From assembly GCA_017983635.1 (NCBI GenBank), contig JAGOBA010000008.1, positions 101,142 to 165,141 of the forward strand: DNA of 64,000 bases. The letters run 5' to 3'. Positions 18,301-26,566 of the stretch are shown piece after piece (position 1 is the stretch's first letter; every line of letters begins with the position of its first letter). This DNA is from Alphaproteobacteria bacterium. Its GTDB lineage: Bacteria > Pseudomonadota > Alphaproteobacteria > Micropepsales > Micropepsaceae. The position numbers were made by a program, and so were the translations under genes. The notes under the pieces were generated by a model. The model had not been told where the DNA came from, did not search any database, and was given only the letters and a program-made list of their open reading frames with translations.

Positions 18301-19062
18301 CGATCCCCAGAGAATCAGGAAGCCCGAGTTGTACCAGTCGGCGCTTTCGGGAACGTCGGTCTGTTCGCCCCAAGTTTGCGGCGATGAGGCCGGCAGGTCG
18401 CAATACCAGTCGTAGAACGACATGCATGTGCCGCCGATGAGAGAAAGGTAGCGCGACCCGGCCGCGTAGGAGACCATCGACATTGCCGGGATCGGCGAGA
18501 AACCGATGATGCGATCGGGGCCGTAGGTCTTGGCCGTATAAATGTTGGAGGCCGCAACGATTTCGTTGATTTCGTCCCACGACGCGCGCACGAAGCCGCC
18601 CTTGCCCCGCATTTGACGAAAGTCTGTCAGCTTCGATCTGTCCTCGACGATCGATGTCCAGGCTTCGACCGGCGTCTTCGTCGTGCGCGCTTGGCGCCAC
18701 TGCTTCAACAGGCGTTTGCGGATCAACGGATACTTGATGCGGTTACCGCTGTAGAGATACCAGCTGGCGCTCGCACCCCTTTGACAGCCGCGCGGCTCAT
18801 GATCGGGCAGATCGGGGCGCGTACGGGGGTAGTCTGTCTGCTGTGTCTCCCACGTGACGATGCCGCCTTTGACGTAGATCTTCCATGAGCACGAGCCCGT
18901 GCAGTTCGCGCCATGCGTGGAGCGCACCACTTTGTCGTGGCTCCAGCGGTTGCGGTAGGCGTCTTCCCACGTGCGGTCCTCGCTGGTGACGAGCCCGTGG
19001 CCGTCCGCGAATGTGCCCACGTCCTTCTTGAAGAACATCAGGCGGTCGAGAAAGTGGCTCAT
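15334..19062 (-). CDS. narG: Respiratory nitrate reductase alpha subunit (Mo-bisMGD)
   Basis: 1242 aa, full length for NarG. The FS0 iron-sulfur site is His50-x3-Cys54-x3-Cys58 with Cys93, one residue shifted from the E. coli numbering. The molybdenum ligand aspartate lies in FYDWYCDLPASSP near residue 223. The catalytic subunit reduces nitrate to nitrite on the cytoplasmic side of the membrane. It starts 10 bases after narK ends and shares its transcript. Long open frames on the opposite strand here (for example 15355-16911) are codon-bias shadows. Confidence 0.98.
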   Translation of the reverse strand: MSHFLDRLMFFKKDVGTFADGHGLVTSEDRTWEDAYRNRWSHDKVVRSTHGANCTGSCSWKIYVKGGIVTWETQQTDYPRTRPDLPDHEPRGCQRGASASWYLYSGNRIKYPLIRKRLLKQWRQARTTKTPVEAWTSIVEDRSKLTDFRQMRGKGGFVRASWDEINEIVAASNIYTAKTYGPDRIIGFSPIPAMSMVSYAAGSRYLSLIGGTCMSFYDWYCDLPASSPQTWGEQTDVPESADWYNSGFLILWGSNVPQTRSPDAHFYAEGRYKGIKSVVISPDYSEASKFSDLWLSVKQGTDSALTMAFGHVILSEFHVKKQDPYFLDYARKYTDFPLLVRLKKVNGNWVPERFVRTSDFADKLGETNNPEWKTVAYDETSGAIVAPLGSIGFRWGEQGKWNLEEKAANGAATKLRLTLKDQHDEIAGVAFPYFGGHATEHFTKTHHDDVLVKNVPVKKLKLADGEVMVATVYDLFLANYGVDRGFGGANVAKSYDDDVPYTPLWAERVTGVRHKDIILTAREFADNASKTKGKSMVILGAGINHWYHMDMIYRGIIAMLTMCGCVGQSGGGWAHYVGQEKLRPQPGWTALAFALDWARPPRQMNSTSFFYAHTDQWRYEKLKVSEILSPTAEPGDWDCSLIDFNVRSERMGWLPSAPQLKTNPLTIAASADKAGQPVPQYVAESLKSGTLQMSCEDPDDPKNFPRNLFVWRSNLLGSSGKGHEYFLKHLIGTTHGVQGKDLGDMGEQRPREVAWHDEAPEGKLDLLVTIDFRMSSTCMYSDIVLPTATWYEKNDLNTSDMHPFIHPLTKAVDPLWECRSDWDIFKGFARKFSELAPGHLGVEKDTVLVPLQHDTPAELGQPFEPKEWRKGECEPIPGKTMPAVVVVERDYPNVYKRFTALGPLMEKIGNGGKGIAWNTTHEVEFLRKLNGVVTDEGVTKGMPRIYSDIDASEVILTLAPETNGEVAVKSWDALSKATGREHTHLARARQDDKIRFRDVVAQPRKIISSPTWSGIESEEVSYNAGYTNVHELIPWRTLTGRQQLYVDHPWMRAFGEGFVTYKPPVDLKTVKPLLGQKENGNKEIVLNFITPHQKWGIHSTYTDNLLQLTLSRGGPIVWISEVDAKVAGIEDNDWIELFNANGALSARAVVSQRVKSGMCLMYHAQEKIVNVPGSETTKTRGIHNSVTRAITKPTHMIGGYAQLSYGFNYYGTVGSNRDEFVVLRKMSNVDWMEEPHELAAAE

Positions 19063-19072
19063 TGATGTCGCC

Positions 19073-21826
19073 TCAAGCGGTTGCGGGTTTCATGCTGGGC
19101 TCGCTGGCGGATCCACCGCCGCGTTCGACGTCGAACAGCAGGCCGCCTTTGCGGGTGTAGACTTGCCAGGTGATGACGAGGCAAGAGACGTAGAAGACAA
19201 GGAACGCCCAGAGCGCCGCCTCCGGCCCGCCGGTCGTCGCGATCGACGAGCCGTAGGCCTTCGGAATGAAGAACGCGCCGTAGGCAGCGATCGCGGAGGT
19301 GAAGCCGATGATGGCGGCGGACTCCTTGTCGCCCTGGCGCAGGCGCGCGTCGGAATCGGCGTTCGGCATCAGCCGCACCATTTCCTGGCGCATGATCGCG
19401 GGGATCATCTGGAAGGTCGACGCGTTGCCCACCCCGGTCACGAAGAACAGGAACAGGAAGCTGCCGAAGAAACCCCAAAACGCGCCGGGCTGATCCTTGA
19501 TGCCAACGAAGAAGAGAACGGCGGCCACGCCCGCGATAAGGCCTGCGAACACCCAAAGCGTCACGCGGCCACCGCCGAACTTGTCGGACACCCATCCGGT
19601 CATCGAACGCGAGAGCGCGCCGACAAGCGGACCCAAGAACGCGTACTTCAACGCGTTCACGTCCGGGAATAACAGCTTCGACAGCAGCGGGAAGCCCGCG
19701 GAATAGCCGATGAATGAGCCGAACGTGCCGGTGTAGAGCCAGCACATGATCCAATTGTGCTTGCGCTGGAAGATCACCGATTGCTCGGCGAACGAGGCTC
19801 TGGCCGAGGCGATATCGTTCATGCCGAACCAGGCTGCGAACGCCGAGGCCACGATGAAGGGCACCCAAACGAAGCCCGCGTTCTGCAGCCAGAGTTGCGT
19901 CTCGGCGCCGTCGACCGTCGCGGCTTGCGGATCGCCGCCGAGCCAGCCGAACACGCCCGTCGTGATGATGATCGGTACGACGAACTGCATGACGCTGACG
20001 CCGAGATTGCCGAGACCGGCGTTGAGCGCCAGGGCATTGCCTTTTTCCGCCTTCGGGAAGAAGAACGAGATGTTCGACATCGAGGAGGCGAAGTTACCGC
20101 CACCGAAGCCGCAGAGCAGCGCAAGCCCCAAGAACACGGCATAGGGCGTGTTCGGATCCTGCACGGCATAGCCGATACCGAGGGCCGGTATGATCAGCGA
20201 CCAGGTCGCGATCGTGGTCCAGAGTCTGCCGCCAAAGACCGGTACCATGAACGAGTAGAAGATGCGCAGCGTGGCACCGGAGAGCCCCGGCAGCGCTGCG
20301 AGCCAGAACAGTTGATCGGTCGAGTAATCGAAACCAACCGCCGGCAGCTTCGCCACGACAATCGACCACACCATCCACACCGCAAACGAAAGCAGCAGTG
20401 CGGGGATCGATATCCATAGATTGCGGTTCGCGATCGGCTTACCGGTGTACTGCCAGAAGGTTCTATCTTCCGGCCGCCAGTCGGTCAGGGTGTGGGAGGC
20501 GAGCGCTTTTTCGTGTTGCGGCTTGTGGATGGGCTGCATCTCAGGCAACTGCGGCAGCTTGGACAGAACCTCGCCGGCCGCTTCGTGTTCCATCTGCCGA
20601 ATCGCAAGATGCATCCACAAAAGCGCGACCGCCGTGATGGCGAAAAGAAGCATGAAGCAGCTCTGCCAAATGCCGGTCAGGTCGTTCATCACGCCGAACA
20701 GAATCGGCAGGATGAACCCCCCTAACCCGCCGATCATGCCGACGAGACCGCCGACGGAGCCGACATTGTTCGGATAGTAGACGGGAATGTGCTTGTAGAC
20801 CGCGGCTTTGCCCAGGCTCATGAAGAAGCCGAGGACGAACACGATCACGGTGAAGGCCGTCAGGCCCGTTGCCATTCGGAAGGTGATCTGCCCGCTGATG
20901 CCATCGACCGTGTACGTTGTGGGCGGATACGAAAGGACAAACAGAGCGACGACCGAGACGATGAACGTCCAGTACATCACGGTGCGTGCGCCATAGCGAT
21001 CGGAGAGTACGCCTCCGTAGATCCGGAACAACGATCCGGGGATCGAGTATGCGGCGGCGAGCAGGCCTGCGGTCTGGATGTCGAGGCTGTAGACGCCGAC
21101 AAGGTAGCGGGGTAGCCACAGCGCCAGCGCGACGAACGCGCCGAAGACGAAGAAGTAGTAGAGCGAAAACCGCCATACCTGGATGTTCTTCAACGGCTCA
21201 AGCTGCGACCAGAAGCTGACCGGCGGGCGATTTTCTTTGCGCCGCGCGGCAAGGTCGGGATCATCGCCGGCGAGCAGGAAGAAGAGCACGCCCATGCCGC
21301 CGATCGCTGCGGCCCAGATCAGCGCAACCGTGTGCCAGCCGTAGGTCACCATGATCGTCGGCGCGGCGAGCTTGGTGACCGCCGAGCCGATATTGCCGGC
21401 GCCAAAAACGCCGAGCGCTGTGCCTTGGCGTTCCTTCGGGAAGAAGCGCGAGACGTAGGCGACGCCGACCGAGAAAGCACCGCCCGCGATGCCGACGCCA
21501 AGAGCTGCGAGCAGATAGGTCGGGTAGTCGTAGGCAAAGGTCAGAAGCGCGGTCGCGACAGCGGCACTGATCATGACGAGGCTCAAGACGAGACGCCCAC
21601 CGTATTGATCGGTCCAAATGCCGAGGGCGAGCCGGATCAACGAGCCGGTAAGGATCGGCGTGCCGACGAGCAGGCCGAACTGCGTTTCGTTCAGCCCGAG
21701 ATCTTGCTTAATCTGAACGCCGATAATCGAGAAGATCGTCCAAACCGCAAAGCAGATCGTGAAGGAAAGCGTAGAGAGCGAAAGTGCTTGGGTCTGAGCG
21801 GTGGACGAAACGGTGGTGGTGGTCAT
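19073..21826 (-). CDS. narK: Fused double nitrate/nitrite transporter (NarK1-NarK2)
   Basis: 917 aa, twice the size of one NarK. The N-terminal MFS half (residues about 15-410) includes FGAGNIGSAVTKLAAP and resembles NarK1-type nitrate/proton symporters. A hydrophilic linker (about 410-460, rich in E, H, P and Q) precedes a second MFS half with FFFPKAEKGNALALNAGLGNLG, the NarK2-type nitrate/nitrite exchanger motif. Fused NarK is known from Paracoccus and other alphaproteobacteria. It imports nitrate and exports nitrite for the reductase encoded downstream. An FNR/DNR-type box (21886-21899) lies 60 bases upstream of the ATG. Confidence 0.95.
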   Translation of the reverse strand: MTTTTVSSTAQTQALSLSTLSFTICFAVWTIFSIIGVQIKQDLGLNETQFGLLVGTPILTGSLIRLALGIWTDQYGGRLVLSLVMISAAVATALLTFAYDYPTYLLAALGVGIAGGAFSVGVAYVSRFFPKERQGTALGVFGAGNIGSAVTKLAAPTIMVTYGWHTVALIWAAAIGGMGVLFFLLAGDDPDLAARRKENRPPVSFWSQLEPLKNIQVWRFSLYYFFVFGAFVALALWLPRYLVGVYSLDIQTAGLLAAAYSIPGSLFRIYGGVLSDRYGARTVMYWTFIVSVVALFVLSYPPTTYTVDGISGQITFRMATGLTAFTVIVFVLGFFMSLGKAAVYKHIPVYYPNNVGSVGGLVGMIGGLGGFILPILFGVMNDLTGIWQSCFMLLFAITAVALLWMHLAIRQMEHEAAGEVLSKLPQLPEMQPIHKPQHEKALASHTLTDWRPEDRTFWQYTGKPIANRNLWISIPALLLSFAVWMVWSIVVAKLPAVGFDYSTDQLFWLAALPGLSGATLRIFYSFMVPVFGGRLWTTIATWSLIIPALGIGYAVQDPNTPYAVFLGLALLCGFGGGNFASSMSNISFFFPKAEKGNALALNAGLGNLGVSVMQFVVPIIITTGVFGWLGGDPQAATVDGAETQLWLQNAGFVWVPFIVASAFAAWFGMNDIASARASFAEQSVIFQRKHNWIMCWLYTGTFGSFIGYSAGFPLLSKLLFPDVNALKYAFLGPLVGALSRSMTGWVSDKFGGGRVTLWVFAGLIAGVAAVLFFVGIKDQPGAFWGFFGSFLFLFFVTGVGNASTFQMIPAIMRQEMVRLMPNADSDARLRQGDKESAAIIGFTSAIAAYGAFFIPKAYGSSIATTGGPEAALWAFLVFYVSCLVITWQVYTRKGGLLFDVERGGGSASEPSMKPATA

Positions 21827-21885
21827 AGCGCGCCCCGCATTTCTGGTTTCCGGCGCGAGAGTGTCCCTACCGACCGCCCCTGGCT

Positions 21886-21899
21886 TTGATCGAGATCAA
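21886..21899. promoter_or_regulatory. FNR/DNR-type box between narK and the crp/fnr gene
   Basis: TTGATCGAGATCAA is a perfect match to the TTGAT-N4-ATCAA consensus of FNR, ANR, DNR and NnrR regulators. It ends 60 bases before the narK ATG (minus strand), a normal place for an activating site at about -41.5 of the narK promoter. It is 87 bases upstream of the divergent regulator gene. Confidence 0.85.
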
Positions 21900-21959
21900 G
21901 GTGGGGCGCGACCGAAAGCAGCTACGGTGCAGAAATCGTCATCGTACCTTGGTCGTAAC

Positions 21960-21973
21960 TTGACCGAGATCAA
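21960..21973. promoter_or_regulatory. Second FNR/DNR-type box, close to the regulator start
   Basis: TTGACCGAGATCAA differs from the consensus in one position. It ends only 12 bases before the ATG of the crp/fnr gene at 21986, overlapping the leader. That position fits autorepression, or blocking of its own promoter, better than activation of that gene. It could also act as a distal site for narK. Confidence 0.7.
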
Positions 21974-21985
21974 GTCGGAGGCTCC

Positions 21986-22684
21986 ATGAGCCACCCGCGA
22001 CTGTCCTATCTGAAGAAGATCGACCTCTTCGCGCCGTTGCCGGAGGCAAGTCTCGCGCGGCTTGCAGAGGTTGCAGGACTGCAGCGTTTCTCAAACCACG
22101 GCTATCTTTTTCGTGAAGGCGAAGAGCCAGATTTCATCTACTCATTTGTCGAGGGTGGGATCGTTCTTGTCGGTGGCGCTGACGGCCAAGAAGCCGTCAT
22201 TGACTTCTTCGGTCCCGGGGAAAGCGTGTTGCTACCGGCCGCTCTGCTCGGCTTGCCCTATCTGGTAAGCGCGCGCGCCACGTCGGACGGCCAGGCACTG
22301 TTGATCCCAGCGGGAAAGCTGCGACAGCTGATCGATGAAGACGTCGCGCTCGCAGCGCAATGCGCACGCGTTCTGTCGCGGCATTGGCGCGGCTTGATCA
22401 GTCAGATCAAGGAAATCAAGACGCAGGGGGCCGCCGAACGGCTCGCCCATTTTCTGATCGCGCAAACCGCAAAGACGAAAGGACCGGCAACGCTCGTCCT
22501 CCCCGGGATGAAAAAGGAAGTCGCCACCCGTCTGGGCATCAAACCCGAGACATTGTCGCGCACGCTCAAGAAGTTGCGCGATTACGGCGTCGAAACGGAA
22601 GGGGACACGATTCGTATCGCGTCCCTTGAACGGCTGGCCGCCTTGATGAGTCCCGCCGTTGGACACGATCAAGCCGAGGCTTGA
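21986..22684 (+). CDS. Crp/Fnr-family transcription regulator (DNR/NnrR-like)
   Basis: 232 aa. A cyclic-nucleotide-binding-like beta roll (residues about 8-120: LFREGEEPDFIYSFVEGGIVLV, DFFGPGESVLLPAALLG) is followed by a dimer helix and a winged helix-turn-helix (KKEVATRLGIKPETLSRTLKKLRDYGV). The E-x-x-S-R recognition helix contacts TTGAT-type boxes. There is no N-terminal cysteine cluster, so it is not an oxygen-sensing FNR; a DNR/NnrR-like NO sensor, or a regulator acting with FNR, is more likely. GGAG precedes the ATG. It sits divergent from narK with two matching boxes in between. Confidence 0.88.
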   Translation: MSHPRLSYLKKIDLFAPLPEASLARLAEVAGLQRFSNHGYLFREGEEPDFIYSFVEGGIVLVGGADGQEAVIDFFGPGESVLLPAALLGLPYLVSARATSDGQALLIPAGKLRQLIDEDVALAAQCARVLSRHWRGLISQIKEIKTQGAAERLAHFLIAQTAKTKGPATLVLPGMKKEVATRLGIKPETLSRTLKKLRDYGVETEGDTIRIASLERLAALMSPAVGHDQAEA

Positions 22685-22793
22685 CCGTCTCGAAATTCGC
22701 ATCAAGCGGGAGTGAACGAAGGACTTGCACTTAACGATTGGTTGAACACAAGGCGACAACATGCAGAACAACCTTGCCGATCTAGGATCTCTC

Positions 22794-24053
22794 ATGCGTA
22801 TGACGAAGAAAGTCCTCCTTGCCTCGACGTTGCCGACCGCGATTCTCTTCGCTGGCGTCTCGAGCATCGGCGCTATCGCCGCCAGAGCGGAGGGAACGTT
22901 CGCGGACTATTTCGAGCAGGGCAAGCTGCTCGTTGATGTTCGGTATCGCTACGAACACGTCGATCAAGACCTTATTGCGAACGACGCGAACGCGCACACT
23001 TTGCGCGCGCGCGTCGGATTTCAAACCGGCAAGGTGTGGGACCTGCAGGGGCTGATCGAGGGTGAAGGCATCGTTCATTTCAACGACGACTTCAACGATA
23101 CGGTTCCGAACAATCCTGCGTTTCCGATCGTCGCGGATCCTGAGGACTTTCAGATCAACCGGCTGCAATTGGAGTACTCCGGCCTGCCGCAAACTGTAAT
23201 CACGGTGGGGCGACAGCGCATCAATTTGGACAATCAGCGCTTCGTCGGCGGCGTGGCATTCCGGCAAAACGAGCAAACGTTTGACGCCGCGCGCATCACG
23301 AACACCAGCATCGAAAACCTCACGCTGACCTATATCTACCTGAATCAAGTCAACCGTGTGTTCGGCGAAGAGAGCACACAAGGCGCCTTCGAAGGCGACA
23401 CGCACCTGTTCAACGCTGCCTACGACATCAAAGATTGGGGGAAACTGACCGGCTACGCTTACCTCATAGAATTAGAGGACGCGCCGCAGGCGACCATTCC
23501 CTCGACGCAGACGTTCGGCGCGCGCTTCGCCGGCAAGCACGGTTGGGGCAAAGACCTCACCTTGCTCTATGCGGCCGAATACGCGCTGCAAAGCGATTAC
23601 GCAAACAACACGCGCAACTACGACGTTGACTACTGGCTCTTGGAGGCCGGCTTGGCGACACAGGGGTTCAAGCTGCTCGGTGGCGTCGAGTCCCTCGAAG
23701 GCAATGGCACGGACAGGTTTCAAACGCCGCTCGCAACATTGCACAAATTCCAGGGCTATGCCGATGTGTTCCTGGTTACCCCGGGAAATGGCATCGTCGA
23801 CCTTTACGGTACCCTTGGATACGAAACGAAGATCGACGGCGCCGATCCCCTGACCGGTCTTAGCGCCGCAGTCACCTATCACGACTTCGACGCCGAACGC
23901 GGCGGCGCCGACCTTGGCAGCGAGGTGGACGTCGAACTCGCCGCCAAGTTCGGCGATCATTGGACCGCCGGCGTGAAATATGCCGACTACGAGGGCGTTC
24001 CGGGCTTCGCCGATCGCAACAAGCTTTGGTTGTCGGTGGAGTTCACGTACTAA
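22794..24053 (+). CDS. Outer-membrane beta-barrel porin
   Basis: 419 aa from the ATG at 22794, which has AGGA 7 bases upstream. A signal peptide spans about residues 1-37, ending at ARA. The mature part has alternating strand patterns (LLVDVRYRYEHVDQD, TLRARVGFQTGKVWDLQG, NRLQLEYSGLPQTVITVGRQRINLDNQRFVGG) and ends in an aromatic residue (LWLSVEFTY), as outer-membrane barrels do. It resembles the alginate-export/OprE-like porin group. Its place next to the nitrate block suggests uptake of nitrate or another anion, which is an inference. Confidence 0.82.
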   Translation: MRMTKKVLLASTLPTAILFAGVSSIGAIAARAEGTFADYFEQGKLLVDVRYRYEHVDQDLIANDANAHTLRARVGFQTGKVWDLQGLIEGEGIVHFNDDFNDTVPNNPAFPIVADPEDFQINRLQLEYSGLPQTVITVGRQRINLDNQRFVGGVAFRQNEQTFDAARITNTSIENLTLTYIYLNQVNRVFGEESTQGAFEGDTHLFNAAYDIKDWGKLTGYAYLIELEDAPQATIPSTQTFGARFAGKHGWGKDLTLLYAAEYALQSDYANNTRNYDVDYWLLEAGLATQGFKLLGGVESLEGNGTDRFQTPLATLHKFQGYADVFLVTPGNGIVDLYGTLGYETKIDGADPLTGLSAAVTYHDFDAERGGADLGSEVDVELAAKFGDHWTAGVKYADYEGVPGFADRNKLWLSVEFTY

Positions 24054-24098
24054 CGCAGACTGGCCAGCGCTTGATCGTGCCCGAGGGGGCGACGTGAC

Positions 24099-24135
24099 TT
24101 GAGCGAGATAAGAACTTGTTCTTGACTCGGATCAA
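24099..24135. promoter_or_regulatory. Tandem FNR/DNR-type boxes upstream of the kinase fusion
   Basis: TTGACTCGGATCAA at 24122-24135 fits the TTGAT-N4-ATCAA consensus with one change. A weaker, half-matching site (TTGAGCGAGATAAG) lies at 24099-24112. The strong box ends 46 bases before the ATG at 24182, so it would suit a class II activation site. It links the following gene to low oxygen or NO. Confidence 0.65.
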
Positions 24136-24181
24136 GGTCGTGCGCCGCTTCTAGGCTTCGCATGGTGCGAGAGTGAGCCCT

Positions 24182-25675
24182 ATGACCCATAGCGTCATCG
24201 ACTGGCTGCGCGGCGGTGGCCCATGGGGTCATGCGCCCAAATCGATCGAGACGCACGCGGCGTTCGTCTTCCTAGCGGGCGAGCGCGCCTACAAGCTGAA
24301 GAAGCCCGTCGACCTCGGCTATCTCGACTTCAGCACATTGGAGAAGCGCCATGCGGCGCTCGCTCGCGAGCTTGAGTTGAACGCACGCACCGCGCCCTCG
24401 GTCTATCTTCGCCTGCTGCCGGTCGTCGAGCGTGGCGGCGTGTTGGCGCTGGGCGGGGAGGGAACCGTCGTGGACTGGCTGTTAGAGATGCGGCGCTTCC
24501 CCGACGACGCCCTGCTCGCCCACATCGCGGAGCGCGGGAGCTTGACGGAATCAATGGTTGAACGCCTTGCCGTGCACGCTGCCGCCTTCCACAACTTGGC
24601 CGAGGTCATACATGGCTACGACTGGCCCGCGGCGGCGGCGCGCATCGCGCGGGAGAACAGCGGCGATCTCAGAGCGCAAGCCACAGCGTTCGGACACGGC
24701 GCCGTCAAAGCCGGTATCGCCGCCCGGGAAATCGCGCATACTGCCTGCGCCGCAGCGGTCGCGCATCAGTCCGCCGACGTGCGCCGCTGTCACGGCGATA
24801 TGCATTTGGGCAATGCCTTCCTCGATCACGGCGAACCGACGCTCTTCGACTGCATCGAGTTCGACGACTTCTACGCAAAGATCCCGCCGCTCTACGATCT
24901 CGCGTTCCTGTTGATGAATCTGATCGCGCGCGGCCTGCCCCGCCACGCCAATCGCGCGCTCAACGCCTGGGCGATCCATCGCGCGCCGGCGCAGTGGCGG
25001 GAGGTGATGACGAGCCTGGCTGCCCTCCCCTTCTACCTGGCGCTGCGTGCCGAGATCCGCGCCAAGACCGAAGCGCGACGGCCTGGGGGCCGGGAAAGCG
25101 CCAGCCGGTATTTGGCGCTCGTACGCACCCTGACGCGCCGCCCCGCGCCGCGGCTGATTGCGATCGGCGGCCTGTCGGGGACGGGCAAGTCGACACTCGC
25201 AAAGGCGGTCGCCTGGCGCATCGGTGGCGGTGCGGGTGGCGTTCACTTGCGCAGCGATGAAATCCGCAAGCGCCTGGCGGACGTCGCGACCAGCGAACGC
25301 TTAGCGGCTGGCGCGTACACGCAAGAAGCGTCCGATCGCGTTTACGACGAACTCTTGCGTCTTGCCGCAGCGGCCCTGCGAGCAGGCGCAAGTGTCGTTG
25401 TCGATGCCGTTTTCGCGAAGGAGACCGAGCGAACCGCCATCGCCGCCGTCGCCAACACTTTAGGCGAATCGTTCGACGGACTCTGGCTCGAGGCGCCGAG
25501 AGACGTGCTGGCGCAGCGCCTCGCCGCGCGCCGGGGCGATGCCTCCGACGCCGACGCCGCGGTCCTGCGGAAGCAACTGACATACGACCTGGGCACGATC
25601 GCATGGCAGCGCCTCGACGCGAGCGGATCGGCGCAAGCCACCGAAGAGCAGATTCTCGCCCGGCTCGGCGTGTAG
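24182..25675 (+). CDS. Bifunctional APH-like / P-loop kinase protein (Rv2004c-like)
   Basis: 497 aa from the ATG at 24182. The N-terminal half is an aminoglycoside-phosphotransferase-like domain with the catalytic HGDMHLGN loop near residue 205 and FDCIEFDD (the metal-binding Asp) near 220. The C-terminal half starts with a P-loop, GLSGTGKST, near residue 330 and resembles AAA_33/zeta-type kinases. This two-domain family includes Mycobacterium tuberculosis Rv2004c, a member of the hypoxia-induced DosR regulon. The substrate is unknown. The upstream FNR-type boxes support a hypoxia role here too. Confidence 0.85.
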   Translation: MTHSVIDWLRGGGPWGHAPKSIETHAAFVFLAGERAYKLKKPVDLGYLDFSTLEKRHAALARELELNARTAPSVYLRLLPVVERGGVLALGGEGTVVDWLLEMRRFPDDALLAHIAERGSLTESMVERLAVHAAAFHNLAEVIHGYDWPAAAARIARENSGDLRAQATAFGHGAVKAGIAAREIAHTACAAAVAHQSADVRRCHGDMHLGNAFLDHGEPTLFDCIEFDDFYAKIPPLYDLAFLLMNLIARGLPRHANRALNAWAIHRAPAQWREVMTSLAALPFYLALRAEIRAKTEARRPGGRESASRYLALVRTLTRRPAPRLIAIGGLSGTGKSTLAKAVAWRIGGGAGGVHLRSDEIRKRLADVATSERLAAGAYTQEASDRVYDELLRLAAAALRAGASVVVDAVFAKETERTAIAAVANTLGESFDGLWLEAPRDVLAQRLAARRGDASDADAAVLRKQLTYDLGTIAWQRLDASGSAQATEEQILARLGV

Positions 25676-25689
25676 CGCGAACTATGCGC

Positions 25690-25926
25690 CCGTGCGCCTC
25701 GGGATAGCGTCAGCCGGATCGTGCTGACAAGCGCGACTCGACGAAGCCGACGACCCTTCGATTTCGACCAACGCTCGATCAGTGCGTCCGAAGCGAAGCC
25801 TTGCGCCCAGGCCGGACCGGAGAGAATGCGCGCGAAGGCATCGACACTGTCCCAGCTATCCAAGCCTCTCGACAGCTGCGCGACACCTATCGCGCGGAAC
25901 TGGCGGTGTGCCCCGGCGGACATGAC
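25690..25926 (-). pseudogene. Remnant of a DNA alkylation repair (HEAT-like) protein
   Basis: On the minus strand the segment GLDSWDSVDAFARILSGPAW, WAQGFASDALIERWSKSK and LRRVALVSTIRLTL closely resembles the middle of the DNA alkylation repair family (PF08713), which is built from HEAT-like repeats. Upstream sequence (SFSEVPRKSCADRARCPRPL) no longer matches clearly. Downstream the frame runs into the antisense of the kinase gene. About 80 of the expected 220 or more residues remain, so this is a decayed gene fragment. The family is recognised from memory of its motif spacing. Confidence 0.5.
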
Positions 25927-26239
25927 TTGATGCTCAGCCGTCAATGGCCGGGGGCAGCGGGCGCGATCCGCGCATGACTTGCGAGGCACTTCGGAGAAGC
26001 TCGAGTGTAGGGTGCTGCGATGCGCCTGCGATGGCGGCGCGGTCGAGGCTTGGACGCAGCCGCAATATCGTGACAGCACACATTCGCCTTGCGAGTTAAT
26101 GTCGAACGGCCATGATGCTTGAAGCCGGTCACATTGAAGTAGACGTCAGAGGCCTTTGGGTGCGCCGCAGCGTCCCGGCGGGGAATTTGACCATCGGCGG
26201 GGACTATGATTCGGTCTCGCGTGCTTGAGGAGATCTCTG

Positions 26240-26566
26240 GTGCTGAAACCAATCGTTATCGGGGCCGTTGTGGTCGCTCTCGCCCATGCCGCGAGTGCCA
26301 GCGACGTTACCAACATCTACGTCGCAAACGATGCATCGGAACCCGTTGCCGTCTATCGAGACGGCGAGCAGGTGTGTGCTTTGGAGCCGCAAAAGTCGTG
26401 CATGGTCAAGGTCACTGTCGGCGCGTCGTACACGCTTCGCTTCGTCTTCGCCGACGGCGCTGAACGCTCGTTCGCCTGGGATGGCAACCTTCATCTCTGC
26501 GCCAAAGACGGCGGTCGCGTCACCAATTGCGGGCCGCCGGACTACGCCAAGGAATTCGGCAACTGA
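26240..26566 (+). CDS. Small secreted protein, unknown function
   Basis: 108 aa. A GTG at 26240 with GAGGAG 7 bases upstream is the best start. It is followed by a signal peptide (KPIVIGAVVVALAHAASA). The mature region of about 90 residues has four cysteines (VCALEPQKSCM, LHLCAKDGGRVTNCG), likely two disulfides, in a compact beta-rich domain. I do not recognise a family. The gene stands alone between a decayed gene and the 650-base gap before the terminase island. Confidence 0.6.
   Translation: MLKPIVIGAVVVALAHAASASDVTNIYVANDASEPVAVYRDGEQVCALEPQKSCMVKVTVGASYTLRFVFADGAERSFAWDGNLHLCAKDGGRVTNCGPPDYAKEFGN

Noticed and set aside
25342..26079. 245-codon minus-strand frame taken as one intact gene
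   Set aside because: Only the middle (25690-25926) has a family match; the 3' part is antisense to the kinase gene, so I list a remnant instead.
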